The position numbers were made by a program, and so were the translations under genes. Shown piece after piece: positions 1 through 7,416 of a stretch of 64,000 nucleotides of DNA (the first letter of the stretch is position 1; each line of letters starts with the position of its first letter). This DNA is from CAVYXA01 sp963846775 (GTDB lineage Bacteria; Verrucomicrobiota; Verrucomicrobiia; Chthoniobacterales; UBA10450), in the NCBI GenBank assembly GCA_963846775.1, contig CAWJXB010000006.1, forward strand, positions 1,612,001-1,676,000, written 5' to 3'. Below the pieces are notes generated by a model. The model searched no databases and was not told where the DNA came from. It saw only the letters and a program-made list of their open reading frames with translations.

Positions 1-1180
1 GCCCCAGCATGTATGCATCGATGTCCCACGCCTCTGCAACAAGGCGCAAATCAAGCGCCAAGGCTGTCGCGCTGATCTCAGCGGCGATGGCAGGCGAATC
101 CGTGTTGATGCTGCCGTCTTCGTTGCGCATAAACACCGACGCCAGGTCGAAACGAAATCCGTCTACACCCATTCGCTCAGTCCAATGCTGCAAGCTGCGC
201 ACTACGAGGATGCGCACGCTCGGGTGCGCACAGCGGGTCGTGTTTCCGCAGCCGCTGTAATCTTGATAACGTCCTCCCGGACCTAACAAGTAATAGCTGC
301 TGTTATCAATACCGCGGTACGAATACATAGGTCCAGTTTCGTTGCCTTCGGCGGTGTGGTTATAGACCACGTCTAACCAAACTTCGATGCCTGCCTCATG
401 AAATGCCCGCACCATCTGCCGAAACTCGGCGACCGCGTCGCGCATCGCGTAGCCTTGGTGCGGCACGAAGAAGTTTAGCGTCATGTAACCCCAATAGTTG
501 CCCTCTTGCGGGTCGAACTGATGCACCGGCAATAACTCAACCACCGTCACACCGAGTTCTTTAAGATATGGAATCTTCTCAATTACTCCTAGAAATGTGC
601 CGCGTTTCTCCTTTGCCACACCTGAATTAGCGCGCGCAGTGAACCCTTTGACGTGCAACTCGTAGACGACCGCATCGTAGGTATGTCTCGGCGGCGGCTT
701 TGTGCCCCAATCGAATTCGGCTTCCTCAACAGGCAACACTCCGAGCACCGCGCGCCCGTCGTTTCGGCCCGGCTGCCGGGCCGCTTCGCGCGAAAAGTCC
801 GGCGGGAAGAATAGTTCTTCGGCATACGGATCGACTAAGATCTTGTCCGGGTCGAACCGATGTCCATTTTGGGGATCCCATGGGCCTTGCACCCGATAAC
901 CATAATATCGCGCCGCCGGTGCAGACTTCCGCTGCACGAGACAATGCCAGATGCGGGCCGTTTTATTCTTGAAAGGATTGAGTCGAAGCTCAAATACCGG
1001 CTCCACGAAATGCGTTGCGCCGTAAAGCAACAACGTCACTCCAGTCGCATGCCGGGAGTACAATGTGAAATTCCATCCCTGCTCGGTGTCGAACCAGGTC
1101 GCTCCCGGCGGCCCGAGTGCGCCTTCATCGCGTTCCCACAAGTCCACCGTGTGAAAACCGAGACGGCTTATAGTGCTCAT
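1..1180 (-). CDS. glgX: Glycogen debranching enzyme (GlgX/isoamylase type), partial
   Basis: Hydrolyses alpha-1,6 branches of glycogen (family knowledge). Read on the minus strand from ATG at 1180, about 393 codons are open and run off the window, so the C-terminus is missing. The N-terminal carbohydrate-binding module has YYGYRVQGPWDP and FDPDKILVDPYA. The GH13 barrel shows conserved region I (DVVYNHT) and region II with the nucleophile (GVDGFRFDLASV). The start overlaps the stop of the upstream phosphoglucomutase-domain gene by 4 bp (ATGA), so it is probably translated by coupling. It is the last visible gene of the glycogen-to-acetate operon. GlgX is preferred over GlgB because of this start of the molecule and the operon, but GlgX and TreX-type isoamylases cannot be separated without the C-terminus. 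Confidence 0.88.
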   Translation of the reverse strand, partial: MSTISRLGFHTVDLWERDEGALGPPGATWFDTEQGWNFTLYSRHATGVTLLLYGATHFVEPVFELRLNPFKNKTARIWHCLVQRKSAPAARYYGYRVQGPWDPQNGHRFDPDKILVDPYAEELFFPPDFSREAARQPGRNDGRAVLGVLPVEEAEFDWGTKPPPRHTYDAVVYELHVKGFTARANSGVAKEKRGTFLGVIEKIPYLKELGVTVVELLPVHQFDPQEGNYWGYMTLNFFVPHQGYAMRDAVAEFRQMVRAFHEAGIEVWLDVVYNHTAEGNETGPMYSYRGIDNSSYYLLGPGGRYQDYSGCGNTTRCAHPSVRILVVRSLQHWTERMGVDGFRFDLASVFMRNEDGSINTDSPAIAAEISATALALDLRLVAEAWDIDAYMLG

Positions 1181-1485
1181 CTCTGACCCGCTTGCGTCAG
1201 CGCTGTGCGAACGATTTCGCGCGCTTCTTCCACAATCGCGTTAAGATGCGTTTTGTTTCGGAAGCTTTCCGCATACAATTTATGGATGTTCTCCGTGCCA
1301 GAAGCCTGCACGGCAAACCAGCCATCCTCAGTCGCCACTGTTAATCCGCCAACGAGCTGACCATTACCGGGTGCGCTCGTCAGCTTCGCGATAATCGGGT
1401 TGCCGGCTACCTGCAATTGCTTCACGTCGGCTGGCAAAAGTTTTACCAGCGGCGCCTTCTTTTCTGGCTTTGCGACAGTGCTCAT
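1177..1485 (-). CDS. Stand-alone phosphoglucomutase C-terminal domain protein
   Basis: A 102-residue protein matching only the last domain of the full phosphoglucomutase encoded at 5721-7394. Both contain the stretch IxAKLTSAPGNG, then GGL.V....GWFA, SGTENI.K and YAESFR. The segment before SGTEN reads VQA here and ARP in the full enzyme, so the conserved Arg of the phosphate-binding loop is replaced. Domains I to III, including the catalytic serine, are absent, so it cannot be a mutase alone. The frame is intact, begins with ATG after a weak GTGAGA, and ends in a 4-bp overlap with glgX. That argues against simple decay. It could be a leftover of a partial gene duplication kept as a coupling cistron, or a binding or regulatory domain. 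Confidence 0.7.
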   Translation of the reverse strand: MSTVAKPEKKAPLVKLLPADVKQLQVAGNPIIAKLTSAPGNGQLVGGLTVATEDGWFAVQASGTENIHKLYAESFRNKTHLNAIVEEAREIVRTALTQAGQR

Positions 1486-1575
1486 GATGTTCTCACATTG
1501 TTGATGCTTTGCTTTTTCTTAAGCTTTGGAGATTGATGTGATTGCTACTCCCAGCCGATTTTTAATCTCATTTCT

Positions 1576-2478
1576 TTAGGTGTTGGACGCCTCGAAGATA
1601 CTTTGGATGGATTTGTCCAGCATTGCGTTGAACTCAGCGTCGGGTTGCTTAGCCGAGAGTCCTTCTGCAAGGGCTCGCGAAAAGCTCGCGACAACCCCAT
1701 GATTCCGGCGCAAGCGATTGTTGGCTTCTTCGCGCGAATAGCCGCCCGACAACGCAACCACTCGCAAAACTTTGGGATGTTTGACGAAATCGGCGTAGAA
1801 GTTGTCCTGCTCGGGTAGCGTGAGCTTGAGCATCACCACCTGGTTCGTTGGCAGTTGGTTGACCTTCTCAAGAATAGCTGCCTTAAGCAACCCCTCGGCT
1901 TTGGCCTTTTCCGGGCTGCGAATATCAACCTCCGGCTCGACGATCGGCACCAGCCCGGCGGCAATAATCTGCGCCGCCAGCTCGAACTGCTGGTTCACGA
2001 TGTCCTTGATCCCGGCTTCATTGGCTTGCTTGATAAATGAGCGCTCCTTGGTTCCAAAGACGCGCTTCGCTTTGCCTTTCTCGAGCAGTGCCCCAAGTCC
2101 AGGTATCGGCTTCATCAGTTGGACACCGTCCTTCTCGGTTTCGAGGCCCTTGTCTACTTTCAGAAACGGCACCACACGTTTTACGTTCCAAAGATAGTCA
2201 GCTGTAGGTTGCCCTTCGATCTCCCGGTCCATCGTGTTCTCGAACAGGATAGCGCCAATGATGCGCTCTCCGGTAAAGCTGGGACTGGTAATCATGCGGG
2301 TGCGCATCTGGTGCACGATCGCATACATCTCCTCGTCGTTGGACCACGCACCTTCTTTGATCCCGTAAAGAGCCAGCGCTTTTGGCGTGCTGCCGCCGCT
2401 TTGATCCAGCGCTGCGATGAAGCCGGGATGCGTTCTCATCTTCTGCAGTTGTTGTTCGTTCAAGCTAATCGATTTCAT
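1576..2478 (-). CDS. fda: Fructose-bisphosphate aldolase, class I
   Basis: Cleaves fructose-1,6-bisphosphate to dihydroxyacetone phosphate and glyceraldehyde-3-phosphate through a lysine Schiff base, without metal (family knowledge). At 300 residues it matches the usual length of the compact bacterial class I enzyme. Visible marks are FIAALDQSGGSTPKAL near the N-terminus, VPIVEPEVDI mid-protein and VVMLKLTLPEQDNF, which carries the likely Schiff-base lysine, followed by VVALSGGYSREEAN. ATG at 2478 lies behind GGAGG and overlaps the pgi stop by 4 bp. A 90-bp gap separates it from the next gene. In this operon it links fructose-6-phosphate metabolism to triose phosphates, although no phosphofructokinase is seen in the window. 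Confidence 0.92.
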   Translation of the reverse strand: MKSISLNEQQLQKMRTHPGFIAALDQSGGSTPKALALYGIKEGAWSNDEEMYAIVHQMRTRMITSPSFTGERIIGAILFENTMDREIEGQPTADYLWNVKRVVPFLKVDKGLETEKDGVQLMKPIPGLGALLEKGKAKRVFGTKERSFIKQANEAGIKDIVNQQFELAAQIIAAGLVPIVEPEVDIRSPEKAKAEGLLKAAILEKVNQLPTNQVVMLKLTLPEQDNFYADFVKHPKVLRVVALSGGYSREEANNRLRRNHGVVASFSRALAEGLSAKQPDAEFNAMLDKSIQSIFEASNT

Positions 2479-4118
2479 AATGCCTCCTTCAGTTTTCGAT
2501 ATTGGTAAATCAGGTTATTGGTTGAGCTATCATGGCCAAGAGCAGGTTTCTCCTTGCTCTCGAGTTGTGGGACAATCCGCTGGGCCAATTGCTTGCCTAG
2601 TTCGACCCCCCACTGGTCGAACGAATCGATCTTCCAAATTGCACCCTGTGTAAAGACGTTATGCTCGTAGAGAGCGATCAGTTTACCAAGAGTTTCCGGG
2701 GCGAGCCGATCGGCCAGAATCATGTTCGATGGACGGTTGCCCTCGAAGACTCGGTGAGGCACGAGCCGATCCGGCGTGCCTTCCGTCTTAACTTGCTCGG
2801 GTGTCTTGCCGAAAGCCAGCGCCTCGGCTTGGGCGAACACATTCGCAAGGAGAATATCGTGATGCCGGCCGAGCGGATTTAGGCTTTGATAGAACGCTAT
2901 GAAGTCGCAAGGAATGAGTCGCGTTCCCTGATGGATCAACTGGTAAAAAGAATGCTGGCCGTTGGTTCCCGGCTCGCCCCAGTAAACAGGGCTGGTATCG
3001 CAGCGGACTGCGCTTCCATCAAGTGCGACATGTTTGCCGTTACTCTCCATTGTCAGCTGTTGGAGATAAGCCGGGAATCGCTTCAGGTATTGCTCGTAAG
3101 GGAGGACCGCTACGGTCGCTGCGCCAAAGAAGTCGTTGTACCAAACAGCCAGCAACCCCATGAGGACCGGCAAGTTGCGTTGAAAGGGCGTTGTGCGGAA
3201 GTGCTCGTCCATCTGGTGGAAGCCGTCTAACATCGCGTGAAAGTTATCCGGGCCGATCGCAATCATCGTTGAAAGGCCGATCGCTGAGTCCATCGAATAG
3301 CGGCCGCCGACCCAATCCCAGAACTCGAACATGTTGGCGGTATCAATGCCGAACTTCGCCACCTCCGAAGCATTTGTCGACACCGCAACAAAATGTCTGG
3401 CGACCGCCTTTTCATCGCCTCCGAGACCTGCAATTAACCAATCGCGGGCGGTGCGCGCATTTGTCATCGTTTCGAGGGTCGTGAAAGTTTTTGAAGAAAT
3501 GATGAAAAGAGTTTCTGATGGCTCGAGGTCCCGAACGGCCTCAGCGAAGTCGGTACTGTCTACGTTAGAAACGAACCGAAAGGTCATGGCTCGCTCGCTA
3601 TAATGCTTCAATGCTTCATAGGCCATGACCGGCCCGAGATCAGAGCCACCGATACCGACGTTGATAACGTTGCGAATGCGCTTGCCAGTGTATCCTTTCC
3701 ACGCTCCCCTACGCACGCGGTTCGAGAAGTCGGCCATCTTATCGAGGACGGCATGGACCTGGGGAACAACGTTCTCACCATCGAGGACGATGGATGCCCC
3801 TTTCGGTGCGCGCAGAGCCACGTGCAGAACGGCACGGTCTTCCGTGATGTTGATCTTCTCGCCTCGGAACATGGCGTCGATGCGCCCCCGTAAGCCTGAT
3901 TCTTCTGCGAGCTGTACGAGTAGCTTCAGGGTTTCGTCGGTGACCCGATTCTTCGAGTAATCCAGATATAAACCTACTGCCTCGACGGTCATGCGCTCTC
4001 CCCGTGCGGGATCAACCGCAAACAATTGCCGCAGATGCAGGTCACGAATCTTCTGATGGTGAGCGACCAATGCATTCCATGCGCGAGAATCCGCAGGTGA
4101 TTTGGTTCTTGGATCCAT
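2475..4118 (-). CDS. pgi: Glucose-6-phosphate isomerase
   Basis: Interconverts glucose-6-phosphate and fructose-6-phosphate in the cytoplasm. The 547-residue product has the family signatures FWDWVGGRYSMDSAIGLS and GQHSFYQLIHQGT, and INVGIGGSDLGP in the sugar-phosphate-binding half. The length is normal for the long bacterial form. ATG at 4118 is chosen because GAAAGGAA lies about 9 nt upstream; a TTG two codons earlier is the alternative. It follows malQ by about 25 bp and overlaps fda by 4 bp. In context it supplies the fructose-6-phosphate that the phosphoketolase of the same operon cleaves. Confidence 0.95.
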   Translation of the reverse strand: MDPRTKSPADSRAWNALVAHHQKIRDLHLRQLFAVDPARGERMTVEAVGLYLDYSKNRVTDETLKLLVQLAEESGLRGRIDAMFRGEKINITEDRAVLHVALRAPKGASIVLDGENVVPQVHAVLDKMADFSNRVRRGAWKGYTGKRIRNVINVGIGGSDLGPVMAYEALKHYSERAMTFRFVSNVDSTDFAEAVRDLEPSETLFIISSKTFTTLETMTNARTARDWLIAGLGGDEKAVARHFVAVSTNASEVAKFGIDTANMFEFWDWVGGRYSMDSAIGLSTMIAIGPDNFHAMLDGFHQMDEHFRTTPFQRNLPVLMGLLAVWYNDFFGAATVAVLPYEQYLKRFPAYLQQLTMESNGKHVALDGSAVRCDTSPVYWGEPGTNGQHSFYQLIHQGTRLIPCDFIAFYQSLNPLGRHHDILLANVFAQAEALAFGKTPEQVKTEGTPDRLVPHRVFEGNRPSNMILADRLAPETLGKLIALYEHNVFTQGAIWKIDSFDQWGVELGKQLAQRIVPQLESKEKPALGHDSSTNNLIYQYRKLKEAL

Positions 4119-4143
4119 TCTCAAGTTCCTTTCAGGTTCGTCG

Positions 4144-5721
4144 TCATGACACAGCCTCTGCCATTTCCCTCGCTGGACTTGAAATCATGCACAGACGGTT
4201 TGAGCTAGTCGTTAGGTCTCGCAACCAGTGAAAATCAGCCGCTGCCAACAACTCCTCGCTGCAGCGCCAGTTCCAGTTGCCTTCGGCGCGACCGGGAACG
4301 TTCATTCGAGCCTCTGAACCGAGGTTGAGAAGATCTTGGAGAGGAGCGATGGCAAGCGCAGCCGGAGACGACCATGCCAGACGCATCAAATCCCAGGCGA
4401 CGTCGCGACTGTCACGCTGCGGTGAGTTGAGGTAACGCCACAAGTTCTGCCGCTGATCCGGTGGCAACTCTTCGTACCATTCATGGCTTGTAGGATTGTC
4501 GTGCGTCCCGGTATAAGCGACGATGTTTGAGCGGTAGTTTTGAGGGAGGTGCGGGTTATCCGAATGGCCGTCGAAGGCAAATTGCAGAACACGGGTGCCA
4601 GGCACCTGAAACTGATCGCGGAGCGCGTGAACATCGGCAGTGATCAACCCCAAGTCCTCAGCGATGAAAGGCAGTCGGCCTAACTCTTTTTTCACCGCCT
4701 TGAAGAAATCAGCGCCCGGGCCCGGCATCCACTGGCCGGTCTGAGCTGTAGGCGCTCCGGCCGGAACGTGCCACGCCGCCGCGAACGCGCGAAAGTGGTC
4801 CAGACGAATCACATCTACGTGTGCGAGCAGAGCGCGCAAACGATCGATGCACCAACGATAGCCAGTTTGCCGCAGAATCTCCCAGTTGTAGACTGGGTTA
4901 CCCCACAGCTGGCCTTGCACGCTGAAATAATCCGGAGGGACGCCTGCCACGAAGCGCGGTCTCAGTCCATCGTCCAATAAGAAGAGCTCCGGACTTGCCC
5001 AGACATCACTCGAATCCGGAGAAACGAAAAAGGGCAGATCACCTATCAGGCGCACCCCTTTAGCTCTGGCGTATTTTTTAAGCCGTTCGCCTTGGCGAAA
5101 CAATAGGAATTGAGCAAAACAAACTTGATTGATTTCATTCGCGAGATCACGCCGGGCCTGGGCCAGAACGTTCGGCACCCGCCGGACCAACTCCGTCGGC
5201 CACTGGAGGTAGTAAGCGCCATTGTACCGGATTTTCAGCGCTCGAAAGAGTGCGTAGTCTTCCAACCAGTGCGCCTGCTCATGGCAAAATTGTTCAAAGG
5301 CAATTCGTAACTTCGCGGATCCCGCTTTGGTAAAATTGGTCCAGGCTTTCTCCAGTAACCGGTGTTTGAACGAGATAATCGTGTTGTAATTGACAGACGA
5401 TTGAGAGACGGAGGGTACTGCGCAGTCATCGGGACGTAACAAGCCATCCTCGATGACCCAGTCTGGACTGATCAGAAGCCCGTTGCCGGCGAAGGATGAC
5501 AGCGATTGATAAGGAGAATTTCCATAACCTGTCGGCCCCAACGGCAACGCCTGCCACCAGCTTTGCCCTGCGTCGGAAAGTCGATCGATCCACGTGATCG
5601 CGGATGGTCCCACGTCTCCAATGCCATAAGGCGTAGGCAACGACGTAACGTGCAGAAGCAAACCAGAGGCACGGTAAGCCGGTGGAAATGGAGGAAGATT
5701 CGAGTGGCTATCGCTGCCCAT
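4144..5721 (-). CDS. malQ: 4-alpha-glucanotransferase (amylomaltase)
   Basis: Transfers alpha-1,4-glucan chains, recycling short maltodextrins that phosphorylase cannot shorten further (GH77 family knowledge). The 525-residue protein opens with SGLLLHVTSLPTPYGIGDVG, typical of GH77. It carries the nucleophile motif DVIRLDHFRAF, the acid/base motif PFIAEDLGLIT and GTHDNPTSHEW. The length is right for the short bacterial amylomaltase. Its ATG shares one base with the pgm stop (TAATG), indicating coupling. Together with glgX and glgP it completes degradation of branched glucan. Confidence 0.94.
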   Translation of the reverse strand: MGSDSHSNLPPFPPAYRASGLLLHVTSLPTPYGIGDVGPSAITWIDRLSDAGQSWWQALPLGPTGYGNSPYQSLSSFAGNGLLISPDWVIEDGLLRPDDCAVPSVSQSSVNYNTIISFKHRLLEKAWTNFTKAGSAKLRIAFEQFCHEQAHWLEDYALFRALKIRYNGAYYLQWPTELVRRVPNVLAQARRDLANEINQVCFAQFLLFRQGERLKKYARAKGVRLIGDLPFFVSPDSSDVWASPELFLLDDGLRPRFVAGVPPDYFSVQGQLWGNPVYNWEILRQTGYRWCIDRLRALLAHVDVIRLDHFRAFAAAWHVPAGAPTAQTGQWMPGPGADFFKAVKKELGRLPFIAEDLGLITADVHALRDQFQVPGTRVLQFAFDGHSDNPHLPQNYRSNIVAYTGTHDNPTSHEWYEELPPDQRQNLWRYLNSPQRDSRDVAWDLMRLAWSSPAALAIAPLQDLLNLGSEARMNVPGRAEGNWNWRCSEELLAAADFHWLRDLTTSSNRLCMISSPAREMAEAVS

Positions 5722-7394
5722 TAACGCACCTCCTGTTCCTGAAGAGCTGGATCGGGCGATCTGAGGGCATCGCTCACGATCTCCTGCGCTTCCTCCACGA
5801 GCGCGGCCAAGTGATTTTCATCCCGAAAGCTCTCCGCATAGATCTTGTAAATGTTCTCAGTGCCGGAAGGCCGGGCCGCGAACCAGCCGCTTTTAGTCAC
5901 AACCTTGAGCCCGCCGATGGGAGCACCGTTACCTGGGGCGGAGGTCAGTTTGGCCGTGATCCGCTCGCCGGCGAGGATATCCGTGGTAATTGATTCGGGC
6001 GATAACTTTTGCAACCGCGCCTTCTGATCAGGCGTGGCCGGCGCATCGATCCGCGTGTAAAATGGCGCACCAAATTCGCTTGTCAGTTCTTCATATAGCT
6101 CGCCCGGGTCCTTGCCCGTGCGCGCGGTAATCTCCGCTGCGAGTAAATCCATAATTGGGCCGTCTTTGTCGGTCGTCCAAACGGTCCCATCCTTCCGAAG
6201 AAAGCTTGCGCCCGCGCTTTCTTCGCCGCCAAAACAGAGCGAGCCGTCGAATAACCCAGGCACGAACCACTTAAAGCCCACCGGCACCTCGCAAAGCGCA
6301 CGTCCGAGCTTGTACACGACACGATCAATCATGCTACTGCTGACCAAGGTTTTACCGATTGCGACGTCAGTTCGCCAGTCAGGCCGATGTGTCAGCAGAT
6401 AGCGAATGGCCACAGCCAGGTAGTGATTGGGATTCATCAACCCGGAGGAAGGCGTAACAATGCCGTGCCGGTCGGAATCCGGGTCGTTAGCGAACGCAAC
6501 GTCATACTGATTCTTGAGCTCTACCAGACGCGCCATCGCATACGGACTCGACGGGTCCATGCGTATTTGGCCGTCGTGATCGACCGTCATGAAAGAAAAA
6601 GTCGGGTCGATTGTTGAGTTCGCGACGGCGATGTCTAACTGATAGACCGAGTTGATTGGCTCCCAGTACGGCTCGGCCGCGCCGCCTAACGGGTCCACGC
6701 CCAGTTTCAAACCCGCGCCGCGGATCGCGTCCATGTCGATAACGTTTCTCAGATCCCCGACGTAAGGCATTACGAAATCTTCCTGACGTGTTGTGCTAGC
6801 CTTGACCGCGGCAGAAAACGATACGCGTTTAATGCCGGACGCGTCTCGCAAGAGTTCATTGGCGCGGCGTTCAACCCACCGTGTTACATCGGTATCAGCC
6901 GGGCCGCCGTTAGGCGGGTTGTACTTCAAGCCCCCGTCCGCTGGCGGGTTGTGCGAGGGTGTGATGACAATCCCGTCGGCCAGGTGCTCTTTACGATCCC
7001 GGTTATGAACGAGGATCGCTCGGGAGATAACCGGGGTCGGCGTAAAGCCGTCGTCTTTTTGGATGATAGTCTCCACGCCGTTAGCCGCCAGTACCTCGAG
7101 GGCGGTGCGCTGAGCCTGCTCGGACACGGCATGCGTGTCCTTACCCATGAAGAGTGGACCATCGTAGCTCTGACTGCGCCGGTAATCACAAATGGCCTGT
7201 GTGATGGCCAGAATATGTGATTCGGTGAAGGATCCGTTTAGCGGCGATCCTCGATGTCCGCTGGTTCCGAAGCTTACCAGTTGATTTCGGTTTCCCAAGT
7301 CGGGGCGACGTTCGTAATACTCGCGTTCAAGTCGACTCGGATCTATCAGCAGCTCTTTTGGAGCCGGCTCGCCTGCAAGTGGGGAAATTGACAT
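5721..7394 (-). CDS. pgm: Phosphoglucomutase (alpha-D-glucose-specific)
   Basis: Converts glucose-1-phosphate to glucose-6-phosphate. The 557-residue sequence has the phosphoserine motif VITPSHNPPADGG, a metal loop with NDPDSDRHGI, the sugar-binding GGEESAGASFLR and the phosphate-binding RPSGTENIYK near the C-terminus. Length and motif order fit the bacterial Pgm/PgcA-like alpha-PGM family. It lies 22 bp after glgP, the producer of its substrate, and is coupled to malQ. Its C-terminal domain has a stand-alone relative at 1177-1485. Confidence 0.95.
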   Translation of the reverse strand: MSISPLAGEPAPKELLIDPSRLEREYYERRPDLGNRNQLVSFGTSGHRGSPLNGSFTESHILAITQAICDYRRSQSYDGPLFMGKDTHAVSEQAQRTALEVLAANGVETIIQKDDGFTPTPVISRAILVHNRDRKEHLADGIVITPSHNPPADGGLKYNPPNGGPADTDVTRWVERRANELLRDASGIKRVSFSAAVKASTTRQEDFVMPYVGDLRNVIDMDAIRGAGLKLGVDPLGGAAEPYWEPINSVYQLDIAVANSTIDPTFSFMTVDHDGQIRMDPSSPYAMARLVELKNQYDVAFANDPDSDRHGIVTPSSGLMNPNHYLAVAIRYLLTHRPDWRTDVAIGKTLVSSSMIDRVVYKLGRALCEVPVGFKWFVPGLFDGSLCFGGEESAGASFLRKDGTVWTTDKDGPIMDLLAAEITARTGKDPGELYEELTSEFGAPFYTRIDAPATPDQKARLQKLSPESITTDILAGERITAKLTSAPGNGAPIGGLKVVTKSGWFAARPSGTENIYKIYAESFRDENHLAALVEEAQEIVSDALRSPDPALQEQEVR

Positions 7395-7416
7395 GTGACC
7401 CTGTCACGAGTCGCGG

